This document shows positions 54,932-64,000 of a stretch of 64,000 bases of DNA, piece by piece; within the stretch, counting starts at the first letter, position 1; every line of letters starts with the position of its first letter. This DNA comes from Ceratopteris richardii (lineage: Eukaryota > Streptophyta > Polypodiopsida > Polypodiales > Pteridaceae): positions 222,997,294-223,061,293 of the forward strand of contig CM035406.1 of the NCBI GenBank assembly GCA_020310875.1, read 5' to 3'. The notes beneath the pieces are model-generated. The model was given only the letters and a program-made list of their open reading frames with translations, had not been told where the DNA came from and made no database searches. The translations under genes and the position numbers were made by a program.

Positions 54932-56169
54932 ATGGAGAACCTCAATCCAAACACTCTCACTGAGGTTTCATCCAGCCGAAGTTTGTGTGATTAGTTCCAT
55001 TTCAACATTGCAATCAATCATGAGTATGCAACAACAAGAAGGGCTTTTTGAAGAGCTCTTCAATCTTGTGAAGTTGACGGATTTCCCAAAGAAGGCAAAA
55101 AACATATCGACATATAGGCAGATGGAGCTATTTATCTAATTGATCCACAAATTGGAAGATATCCACCTTTTCATAATCTTTGTGTTCTGATTAGATTTGT
55201 AGAAGATGGTGATGATGGCTTACATAGCTATTTTTCAAGGCTTTGTGAGATTTCAAAGAACTATATGGAATACATAAACTATCTGCAGAATGTACTACAT
55301 CAGAGAAACTTACATCAGAGGGATCTAGAAAAAAACTTTTTGCACCTGTCCTCAATTAGAATCTTTCAAACAAATGAAAGAAACTCCTATAGGATTGAGA
55401 ATGCGGTCAAAAGGAGGAAAACCTTTTTTAGATTTGACTAAAAAATCTCTCCAAAAGAAAAAGAATATGAAGCTGAAATTAAAAAACATCACAAGATAGA
55501 GAGAATATGTATTGCATTAATGAATAGAGATTTGGACTAGCCTTGGGAAATTGGATACTCCATCTATCAAAGTACAATAAGAAATGGAGCTATGGTGGGT
55601 TGGGTGTTCTCAAGTTCCCTTTGAGAATCATAAAACACTAAAGTGGTTATTCTTACAGATATACATTCCAAATGTTATCCAAAGGCATCAGTCAGGAGAA
55701 TTTTTGAATGTTAACTACTATGGAAGCTTTAAAATTGAGTGGCATTTGAGTGGAGACTTAAAGAAGCAGAAATGCAGGTTTGGTATAAGCGGGGGTGGAA
55801 ATTGTGAGTACCCTTGTTTGTGCTGCATGTAATCTCCAGGTACAAGAGGACGGATTGCTAGAACTAAGGCTAAGGAAGCTCCTTGCAAAAAAAATGTTAA
55901 TCTACAAAATTACTCATCTTGTGCCACGATTTGTGATCCCATACTTCCAATAGAATCGATTAATGTACACTTATGTATACTGCATGTAGAGCTAACGATC
56001 GTTGACAAGTTGGTCCTTCACTTGGATTATGCATATTCCATGAAGCCTACAACTCTTGCACATGAATGCATGAAAAAATGTGAATGTCTACTCTCAGAAA
56101 TGGGATTTCATGGTGGGGATGTTCATCTAAGAAAGGATCCAAATCGTTCACAAAATACAGGTCATGTAT
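54932..56169 (+). pseudogene. Decayed non-retroelement coding region, 5' part (family not recognised)
   Basis: From ATG 54932 (MENLNPNTLTEVSSSRS) one frame stays coding-like to about 55610 with five stops, including DGAIYLIDPQIGRYPPFHNL, CVLIRFVEDGDDGLHSYFSR and KEKEYEAEIKKHHKIERICI. A one-base shift then leads to a second frame, open to 56169 but for one TAA at 55830: VIQRHQSGEFLNVNYYG, IEWHLSGDLKKQKCRFGISG, a Cys cluster CEYPCLCC, then VHLCILHVELTIVDKLVLHL and CECLLSEMGFHGGDVHLRKD. No copia or gypsy domain is present. The SGDLK, PC-x-CC and LH patterns recall, from memory only, uncharacterised transposon-like proteins of other eukaryotes. Element L interrupts it at 56169; it resumes at 62422. 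Confidence 0.6.
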
Positions 56170-57212
56170 TGTGGAGAATGAGTTCTCCTATGCGCAACGG
56201 AAATGTGTAGTGAACCACCATGGTATGTCCAACACTTGGACAAATAGCTACACCTTAGATAGCTTGCTGCTCTCAATACAAAACTCAAATGGATTTGTGC
56301 CTTTAGCCAATCAAAGAAAACAAAGAGAGCTTTCCAACAAGTTATAAGTAACTTAATTTGGACAAGTTTTGATTAGGAAATGAAACTGACAAAGATGAAC
56401 TACCTATCCACATAAGTAAGCTCAAGAACTAAACTTCACTCTTGGACTGATACCTCTCTGAATATATATCCTTTGAGATAGATATTTTGTACAGAGAACG
56501 TAGACACAAATAGCTTTCCAACAAGCTAAAAAAAAAAAGTAATTTGGATGATTTTTGGTCAGGCAACTCAACTGACCAAAACAGACCACTTGCACACATA
56601 AGTACACTATAAAACTAGACTTCACTCTCTGACAGATATCTCCTAGAATATAAATCTTCTGAATGAGATAGACCTCTCTAAACAAGTGTACTAAAACAGA
56701 GGAGTTCACTCTTTCACTGATATCTCAGAAAATATGTAAGCTTTGAAAAAGATATTTGAGAAACAGAAAGTACACAAAATAAGATTTCCAATGAGTGTTT
56801 AAACGCAAGAAATGGTTACATATGCACTGAGATATGAGCTTCACAACAGAGCTCTATACAAACTGACATGCGGCTAGAAGGAATCTAAGGGAAGACAAAA
56901 TGATAAAATGGCCAGATCCGACTATTGGGAGCTCTTGCCTCTTTCTCTCCTTGTTTAGAACGTGCTTGCTCTTCACTTTTATAACCAATGAGCATGTAAA
57001 GAATTTTGTGCCTCCTTCTTAACTCACCACTTTCCCCACTACATGCCACTAACTACAAGGCAAGATATTGTATCTCTTACTCATCAAGAATTTTGACTAG
57101 ACTTTTTTCTTTTATTTTTTTATTTTTTTCTTATTTTCCTTTATCTTTATATTTAATAAATTTATCCAAGCATAGCTCATATGAAAATGAGCTAGTACAT
57201 TTATCTTCAACA
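56170..57212 (-). repeat. 3' LTR of L (1043 bp)
   Basis: On the minus strand it starts TGTTGAAGATAAATG after the polypurine tract and ends TTCTCCACA. It aligns along its length with 61385-62416. Confidence 0.9.
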
Positions 57213-57225
57213 CTCCCCCTGAAGC
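57213..57225 (-). promoter_or_regulatory. polypurine tract of L
   Basis: The minus strand reads GCTTCAGGGGGAG directly before the LTR start TGTTGAAG. Confidence 0.75.
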
Positions 57226-60003
57226 TCATTTGGGATATAGGGATGGTTCCAACTTGCACTCCAAGATCAACCAAAAGCTTTTTAATCCACATTGCTTCAC
57301 ATGTGGCAAATGCTAATCCTCTATATTCAGCCTCCATAGATGAAAGTGCAACAGTAGGTTGTTTCTTTGAGCTCCATGTGATAGGTTTGCTTCCTATCAT
57401 GAACACATAACCTGAGCTTGGCCTCCCGTCTTCCTTTGAACCTACCCAATCAGCATTGCTAAAGCCTTTGACCTGCAATTCTTCATCAAACTTGTAAAAC
57501 AAAGCATGATTAACTATATGCTTTATGTATCTTAACACTCTCTTGGCTGAATTTAAGTATTCACTTGTCGGGGCTTGCATAAACTGAGAAAGTACACCAA
57601 CAACATAAGATAAATCAGGTCTTGTAATGTTTGCATAGATTAATGATCCTGCAATGCTTCTATATGTTGTTACATCTTCCAATGGCTCTCCATCATTTGA
57701 ACAAATCTTTGTATTTGTGTCCATGGGTTGAGTGAGTGGTTTGCATTCACTCATTCCAAATCTCAAAAGAACATCCAACACGTACTTCCTTTGGATCAAG
57801 TAGATGCCACTCTTTCCATAAACAACTTCAATTCCTAAAAAATATTTCAGCTGTCCAAGATCTGAAATTTTAAACTCCTTACCAAGCTTCTATTTGATAT
57901 CTTTAATCCCTGTAACATCATTTCTTGTTATGATGAGGTCATGGATGTATATGCAAATATATACCTCTCTATTTTCTTCCTTCTTCATGTACAAATAAGG
58001 ATCTGCACTACTTGGGTTGTATCCACACTTAGTTAGATATTCTACCAATCTCTGATTCCATGCTCTTGGTGCTTGCTTCAAGCCATAAAGTGCCTTCTTC
58101 AACCTGCAAACAAAATCTGGATAGTTTTCATCTTCAATCCAACCGGTTGACTCATGTATACCTCTTCTTGTAGTTCTCCATTAACAAAAGCATTTTTGAT
58201 GTTGAGTTGATATAATGGCCATCTCCTTGAAGCACCAATTGTGATGAATGTTCTGATGGTTCCCATCTTTGCAAAAGGGCTGAAAACTTCATCATAATCT
58301 ATGCCTTGTGTTTGTTTAAACCCTTTGGCAACTAATCTAGCTTTATATCTACATAGTGAACCATCAGCATTCCTCTTTACTTTAAACACCCATTTGTTTG
58401 GAACAATCTTCATACCTTCTTTCTTTCGCACTAGCTCCCATGTGTGATTATCTCTGAAAGCTTTGATCTCCTATTTCATAGCTTGCTTCCATTCCTTTTG
58501 TGTGCAAGCTTCTTCATATGTCTCAGGCTCTTTGTCTTTGATAACCTGCATCATATATGCAAAATGTGTCGCCATAAAACTATCATAATTAAACCTTTGA
58601 GTTGGATACCTTGTCCTTGAAGGTCTTCTTTCATTGCCTTTAGAAAGTTTCTTCTTTAACCTATTGAACTTTACCATTGGAGTGATTACCTCTTCATATT
58701 CTTCTTCACTTGCATCTATCTCACTGTTTGGAGTAGCACTTGCTTCTTCGGCTCTACTATGAGCTGAATTTGGAGACAAAGAATGACTCCCCCTCCATGT
58801 TGAACATTCTTCATTTGATGTAGATGCCTCTGGAACTGAATGCTTTGTGCTTTATTGATGAACTTCTCTTTGATTTGTTCCTACATAATCATCACAATCT
58901 TCTTCAAGAATCTTTTCCTTTCCTTTATCTTCATACCATGGTCTTAGTTCATCAAAGACCACATCTCGTGAGACTCCTAATTTCTTTGGTCTATGGTTGT
59001 AACACTTGCATCCTTTTTCCTTCATTGAGTAGCCGATGAAAATGCATTTTTTTGACCTTGGTTCCATCTTTGTTCTATCTTCTTGTGGAATGTGAACAAA
59101 GCAAAAACATCCAAACACTTTGAGGTGTGTAAGATCAGGTTTCTTACCAGAATATACCTCCTCTGGAGTCAAGTGATGTATTCCCAATGTTGTGCACCTA
59201 TTCATCAAGTAAATGGCGGTTGTGGTAGCTTCAACCCAATAGTACAATGGGACCTTCATCTCGTTAAGCATGCATCTTGCAATTTCAGCAATTTGCCTAT
59301 TTTTCATCTCAGCTACTCTATTTTGTTGTGGTGTATACCTACAAGTGAAGTGCCTTTTGATCCCATTCTCTTGTAGAAAATCTGAAAATTATTTGGAGAA
59401 GTATTCTCTTCCACCATCGGACCTTAAGGTTTTGATACACCTTCCTGTTTCTTTTTCAACTTCAACTTTGAATCTTTTGAATATAGAAAACACCTATGAT
59501 TTTTGCTTCATACAAAACAACCATACCTTTCTTGAGTGATCATCAATGAAGGTGATAAAAAATCTATTACGAGCCATTGGTGCCTCTTGGGTTGGTCCCC
59601 ATACATCTATATGTATCAAGTCCAAGACATTTGGGGCCACATAATTGCTCCTCTTGAATGGCTGCCTCGTTTGCTTTCCTAGTTGACAAGCTTCACATAA
59701 CTCATGTAGTCCAATGCTATTAAATTTTGGAAGACCTCTTACCACTTCATGTTTGCTCATGTCCTTCAGCTTCGGAATGTTGATGTGTCCTATTCTTTTG
59801 TGCCATAAGTCCAGCTCTAAAATCTTATTGTTCCCACATTGAGTGTACATGACCTTTCCATGTGGATGTTGGACGTTCAAAGTGAACATCCTTCCTTCTC
59901 TTCTACCTCGAGCACTGACCTTGAAGCCTTCCTTTGGATTCTTTATGAAGCACTCATTCTCATTGAATATGACATGGAAACCCTTCTCTACCATTTGTCC
60001 TAC
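57226..60003 (-). pseudogene. pol of L: pre-integrase, integrase, RT, truncated RNase H
   Basis: GAG-pre-integrase and zinc finger lie in the 59994-59494 frame (LWHKRIGHINIPKL, LCEACQLGKQTRQPF, LIHIDVWGPTQEAP). Integrase continues with QQNRVAEMKNRQ and HLKVFGCFCFVH (59340-58852). RT starts in 58779-58431 (KWVFKVKRNADGSLCRYKAR, AFVNGELQEEVYM), all in the same register as gag. A one-base shift near 58130 moves the rest to [13 protein letters not shown], where YVDD reads YIHD (catalytic Asp lost), and to 57799-57226. RNase H has NADWVGSKEDGRPSSGYV and TWSSKKQPTVALSSMEAEYR but is cut after VQVGTIPI, directly at the polypurine tract, losing its last third. Confidence 0.86.
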
Positions 60004-60453
60004 TCAAATCAAGTTCTTTGAAATTGTAGGAACATGAAGAACATTAGATAGTACCTTTGCTCTACTTGTATCTCCAAGCCTTATATCTCCAATATGTTCA
60101 ATCATGTGTTGAGTATCATCACTTGTTTCAAGACATCCTTTTCCACTTGGTACCTGTAGATTAGTGAACAAACTTCCTTGGCATGACATATGGTTACTAC
60201 AACCTGAACCAATGTACCATTTTTTGTCATCTTCATAGGAGCTTCTATACTCATGACTCATTGCAAGTAGTGTGTCCTTGCTTCCTTCACTTGAGGTGCT
60301 TGCATAGTTGCTTTGGTTCCTTTGATTCCCTCCATTTGGTCTTCCATTCTTCAACCAACAATCACTAGCATAGTGCCCTACTTTACCACAATGATAGCAT
60401 GTTATATCTTTATGAGAATTGTAGGAGCCTCGGCCTCCTCCTCTACTTCTACC
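60004..60453 (-). pseudogene. L zinc knuckle and protease
   Basis: After a single TGA (60456) the gag frame continues with a Gly/Arg-rich stretch and an intact zinc knuckle CYHCGKVGHYASDC (C-x2-C-x4-H-x4-C, about 60400-60358). The protease region follows with KWYIGSGCSNHMSCQGSLF, whose catalytic Asp is Gly. It ends at VLHVPTISKNLI with a stop at 60003. The register is the same as the gag start. Confidence 0.83.
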
Positions 60454-61224
60454 TCAAACTCTTCCTTGTGTGTTGGCGTTTGATGCATCCTTGTTATCTT
60501 CTGTATTGTTTTGATTGTAGTTGAAGTTGTTGTGACCTCTTCCTTTTCCTCTTGAGCCTCCTCTTGAGTTCCTTCCTTTACCTCGACCTGCATATAACAT
60601 TTGGTTATGGTTGTCCTTTCCTTTGGGACCACCAAAGCTAAGCTCTTTTGCGACAAGATGAGGGATTAGTTGTTCAAAACTTGGATATGCATCTTTCAAG
60701 TTAATGGGAGTTATAAAAGGCTTCCATCTTTCATCTTCTCTCAATCCATTGAGAGTATAACACACAAGATCTTCGTCTTCAACCATTGTGCCAATAGAAG
60801 CTAAAGCATCGCTTAGCTCTTTAATCTTCAAAGTATATTTAGATATGGATTGACTCAAACTTTTCTTGATTGTGTTCAACTCATTCTTAAGTTGAAGTTT
60901 CCTAGCTTTGGTATTTGTTGAATACATCCTTTCAAGAGCTTCCCAAGCATCCTGAGCTTTCTCTACATGTTGAATATGCCCTACCATGGCATTAGTAATG
61001 ACTTGCAAAATGAGGAACATGGCTCTCCTATTCCTCTCTTCCCATTCTTCTGCTTGCCTCCTTTGGACTTCGGTGGCCATAGCTTGATTGATTTGAGGTT
61101 GAGCATCATTGCCGCTCACCATACCCCATAAGCCTTTGCCCATTAGATAGTTGGTCATTCTAAACTTCCACACGGGATAGTTATCCTTATCCAACTTCTC
61201 TACTTGTTGACCCAAGTCAGCCAT
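60454..61224 (-). CDS. L gag (capsid), 256-codon open frame
   Basis: The ATG at 61224 starts MADLGQQVEKLDKDNYPVWK, about 150 bases after the PBS. The open frame contains the capsid-like core with ERMYSTNTKARKLQLKNEL, SISKYTLKIKELSDALASIG and DEDLVCYTLNGLREDERWKP, and an Arg/Gly/Asn-rich C-terminal tail. It ends at a TGA that appears to be a point mutation, since the same frame continues into the zinc knuckle. This is the longest undamaged gag in the window and shows the uninterrupted version of the site where the MITE sits in element I. Confidence 0.85.
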   Translation of the reverse strand: MADLGQQVEKLDKDNYPVWKFRMTNYLMGKGLWGMVSGNDAQPQINQAMATEVQRRQAEEWEERNRRAMFLILQVITNAMVGHIQHVEKAQDAWEALERMYSTNTKARKLQLKNELNTIKKSLSQSISKYTLKIKELSDALASIGTMVEDEDLVCYTLNGLREDERWKPFITPINLKDAYPSFEQLIPHLVAKELSFGGPKGKDNHNQMLYAGRGKGRNSRGGSRGKGRGHNNFNYNQNNTEDNKDASNANTQGRV

Positions 61225-61370
61225 TGAAGAGTATCAAAGACTTTGAGAGTTACCTCGAATAGTTATATTGTCCTTTGCTCTTGCGTTTGTGAAGCTCCTC
61301 CTTGTTTTATAGCTCCTCTTTTGCTTTGCTTTATCTCCAGCTCAATTGATGAAGCTTCAGCACCAAGTTT

Positions 61371-61382
61371 GCTCTGATACCA
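61371..61382 (-). promoter_or_regulatory. Primer-binding site of L
   Basis: The minus strand reads TGGTATCAGAGC, a perfect initiator-Met tRNA site, two bases inside the LTR end. Confidence 0.88.
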
Positions 61383-61384
61383 AC

Positions 61385-62416
61385 TATGGAGAATGAGTTC
61401 TCCTATGCGCAACGAAAATGTGTAGTGAACCACTCCTATGCTGCACCTTAGATAACTTGTTGCTCTCAATACAAAACTCAAATGGACTTGTTCCTTTAGT
61501 CAATCAAAGTAGACAAAGGGAGCTTTCCAAAAAGCTATAAATAAACTAATTTGGTCAAGTTTCGATTAGGAAACAAAACTAACAAAGATGAACTACCTGT
61601 CCACATAAGTATGTTGAAGAACTAAACTTCACTCTCGGACTGATAACTCTCTGAATATATATTCTTTGAGAAAGATATTTGGTACAGAGAAAGAAGACAC
61701 AAATAACTTTCCAAAAAGCTCAAAAATAAGTAATTTGGATGAGTTTTCATTAGGCAATTGAATTGACCAAAAACCACCTGCACACATAAGTACATTGTAA
61801 AACTAGACTTCACTCTCTAATAGATATCTCACAGAATATAAACCTTCAGAATGAGATATTTGGGGAAGAAAACGTGCATGCTCAGAGCTTTCCAATAAGA
61901 CAAAAAGCAAGCAATTCGGATATGTTTTGGTTGGCAAACATAACTGACCAGAATAGACTACCTGTCTACATAGGTATACTAAAAAACTAGAGTTCACGCT
62001 TTCCAATGAGTGTTTAAACACAAGAAATGGTTACATATGCACTGAGATATGAGCTTCACAATAGAGCTCTATACAAATTGACGTGTGGCTAGAAGGAGTC
62101 TAAGGGAAGACAAAATGACAGAATGGACAGATCCGACTATTGGTAGCTCTTGCCTCTTTCTCTCCTTTTTTAGAACGTGCCTCCTCTTCACTTTTATAAC
62201 CAATGAGCATGTGAAGAAGTTTGTGCCTCCTTAACTCACCACTTTCCCTACTACATGCCACTAACTACAAGGCAAGATATTGTATCTCTTACTCATCATG
62301 AATTTTGACTAGACTTTTTTCTTTTATTTTTTTCTTCTTTTCCTTTATCTTTATATTTGGTAAATTTATCCAAGCATAGCTCATATGAAAATGAGCTTGT
62401 ACATTTAACTTCAACA
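61385..62416 (-). repeat. 5' LTR of L (1032 bp)
   Basis: On the minus strand it starts TGTTGAAGTTAAATG and ends TTCTCCATA (the final CA is mutated to TA). The right target copy TCTAT follows at 62417. Confidence 0.9.
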
Positions 62417-62998
62417 TCTATTACAGAATGTGTCAATGGGAGGCGCCAAAGCAAGAAGATTCTTCAGCAACAATGATGGAAAACAACTAAATGCAATGTG
62501 AAATTGTTAGAAACAATTTTGCGAGCTTACAAAAAATGTGAAAAGAAATCCAAAAATAGCAAAAAAAAAGAATGGAGGTTTGGGTTAGATTAGATAAACT
62601 TTTGAAGATCATGAGGCAACAAGTAACATCTGATACCTATGTGATTGAATTCAGAAGGATAATCATAGAGCTTATAGAAACCATCACAGAGGCATGGAGC
62701 ATCAAAGACATAACTTACTACTTGGTGAGTTTCAAAGAAATTATCTCTCCACCATTACACTGTTCTGTTATGAAATAAACATCTCATGATATTCGCCTTT
62801 ATGTTTTTACAACATATTCTTCTTTTGCATGGTCCCTTCTTTGCACAAAGGGAAACACTTGCGACAGGGAACACCCAGGGCATGGAAAAATCTCATTATC
62901 AAGCAAGAAAAAGCTTCTTCAAATGCACAACAAAAGGAGGAGGATTCACAAAAAGTAATGCTTTCAAAGAGCGTTTTGATTGGTTCTTTAGAAGATAA
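62417..62998 (+). pseudogene. Decayed non-retroelement coding region, 3' part
   Basis: Right of L and its target copy, the frame that ended at GHV (56169) resumes in register: LQNVSMGGAKARRFFSNNDG, stop after QLNAM. Shifted frames follow (LLETILRAYKKCEKKSKNSK, then VWVRLDKLLKIMRQQVTSD and IETITEAWSIKDITYYL). After CTTG is a consensus-like 5' splice site GTGAGT (62725). A later coding-like block at about 62851-62996 reads TQGMEKSHYQARKSFFKC and NAFKERFDWFFRR. AG acceptors at 62849 or 62877 would define an intron of 126 or 154 bp. It is either a cellular gene relic or a DNA-transposon ORF. Confidence 0.55.
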
Positions 62999-64000
62999 CT
63001 ACAAAAGAGCACATGCCAAATATCATCATCAGGTAAACTATACAGATCATGCCAATAACAAAATCACCAGATGTCATTTGATTTAGGAAAAAATACAAAA
63101 ATGAATGAGATTTCATTCCACTTTGAAGCTATAATATTTAGAATATATGGATGTATATAAAGTTTTTGAACTCATGAAATTTTTGAAATGAAATATATAT
63201 TCTTCTTTCAGTTTTTTGAATGAGCTTGACTCTAGCAACACTCCTTTGTATCTAAGGAATTCCTTTCTCCTCTAGCGAGAAATACTTTGTATATCTCAAA
63301 CCATTGCAACCATTGCATAGCTTGAATAACAAAGAAAATATCCAGCTCTAGAAGCACTGAGCCTTGGGCATAGCCAAAGTATAGCTAGAACTAGGTGAAA
63401 CACCCTAGGAATAAGTTGACCTTCTCACAAACTTCTTCATAGAAAACCAATCATGCTTGTAGAGCTTACTTTTCTCTATGCACTTAGAATTTTTAAACGT
63501 GTTTTACCCACATATACTAGACACCGAGAGCTCTCCAATGAGCCAAGGAACAGTCACGCTGGATAAATACACAAGGGGATATGACCTCTGCAAGTTTGAG
63601 GTTTAATGGAGACCTTCATCATATGTGAACCCGAGAACACACACTGCTTGCAGAGAGTACCGCTCTCAGTTCACAAGTCCAATGATTATGCAAATCAAGA
63701 GTATGAGAATAGAGATTAAGAGATTTCAAATGAGCTATCAAATGTAATTTGGATAATGAGGGAGCTACGAGCTCTGCAATCTCTTCATACAAAACTACAA
63801 CAGCATAGAGATACACATATGACTCTCTTGGACTTCTCATCATCCTTGCGGACATTCACGGGCTGAAGAAGGCAAACTTAGAGCATTTAAAGAAATGAGA
63901 TGGCCAGGTTATTGTAAATGCTTAAATGCCATGGGAGGAAGTCTACATGCTTGACATAAGGCTTGAAGACAACAACATGTTGAGAGACTTCAATGTTGAG
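62999..64000. other. Unrecognised AT-rich sequence
   Basis: No open frame longer than about 80 codons, no retroelement domain and no terminal repeat is visible. Phrases such as CTCTCCAATGAGCCAAGGAA are reminiscent of LTR sequence but no boundary could be placed. CAG/GTAAAC at about 63030 could be another splice donor of the preceding relic. Confidence 0.3.

Larger units (their letters stand above)
56170..62416 (-). mobile_element. Copia element L (minus strand), two LTRs, inserted in the 54932 coding region
   Basis: L has LTRs of 1043 and 1032 bp, PBS, a single-frame gag-pol and polypurine tract. Flanks TGTAT (56165-56169) and TCTAT (62417-62421) are a target duplication with one change. Its gag resembles that of element I and differs from the MGDGFPS group. 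Domain losses: protease DSG is GSG, RT YVDD is YIHD, and the RNase H end is missing. Confidence 0.92.

Noticed and set aside
1..64000. tRNA genes, rRNA, CRISPR arrays
   Set aside because: No cloverleaf with A and B boxes, no rRNA core sequence and no regularly spaced repeats were seen; the only tRNA-like strings are primer-binding sites.

Overview
This window is a gene-poor, AT-rich stretch of a plant nuclear genome built almost entirely of nested, decayed LTR retrotransposons. The plant assignment rests on the Ty1/copia polyproteins, the primer-binding sites matching initiator-Met tRNA (TGGTATCAGAGC and variants) and LTRs of about 0.23-1.27 kb with internal TATA boxes. Such dense nesting is typical of large seed-plant genomes; the species cannot be told from the sequence. 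No intact host gene, rRNA, tRNA or CRISPR array was seen.

Layout, left to right. 1-1812: 3' end of copia element A (RT, RNase H, 230-bp LTR), inserted in element D (1813-3917). 4100-5770 and 6590-7060: Ty3/gypsy pol relics on opposite strands. 7335-8989: copia relic E, interrupted by element F (8990-11980), whose protease region is tandemly duplicated in frame. F is interrupted at 11981 by a compound array: LTR, internal region G, shared LTR, internal region C, LTR fragment, ending at 26638. C is split by element B (19876-24067), which has a perfect CACAT target duplication, has lost its RT and carries an exact 474-bp tandem copy of LTR plus leader. 26639-35355: a copia tail (M) whose 3' LTR is split by the 7.7-kb compound array H (27392-35071, perfect CAAAA target duplication). 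35356-37054: an ATGT-type microsatellite split by a 1273-bp solo LTR of the H family. 37055-42505: copia element I, with a 258-bp MITE-like insertion in gag. 43125-43410: a gag fragment of the B family. 44950-46090: a third gypsy relic. 46140-46563: an orphan LTR end plus PBS. 47122-50995 and 51001-53338: minus-strand copia elements J and K, J inside K.

54932-62998 is the most unusual locus. A decayed coding region that is not a retrotransposon, with a TATA box and pyrimidine-rich leader upstream, is split by minus-strand copia element L (56170-62416). Its reading frame resumes exactly across the insertion. I cannot name the family.

The retroelement genes would together encode Gag, aspartic protease, integrase, reverse transcriptase and RNase H, but every element is inactivated by stops, frameshifts, deletions or lost catalytic residues. 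The value of the window lies in its readable insertion history: target duplications, in-frame empty sites and recombinant LTR-internal-LTR arrays give a relative order of events.
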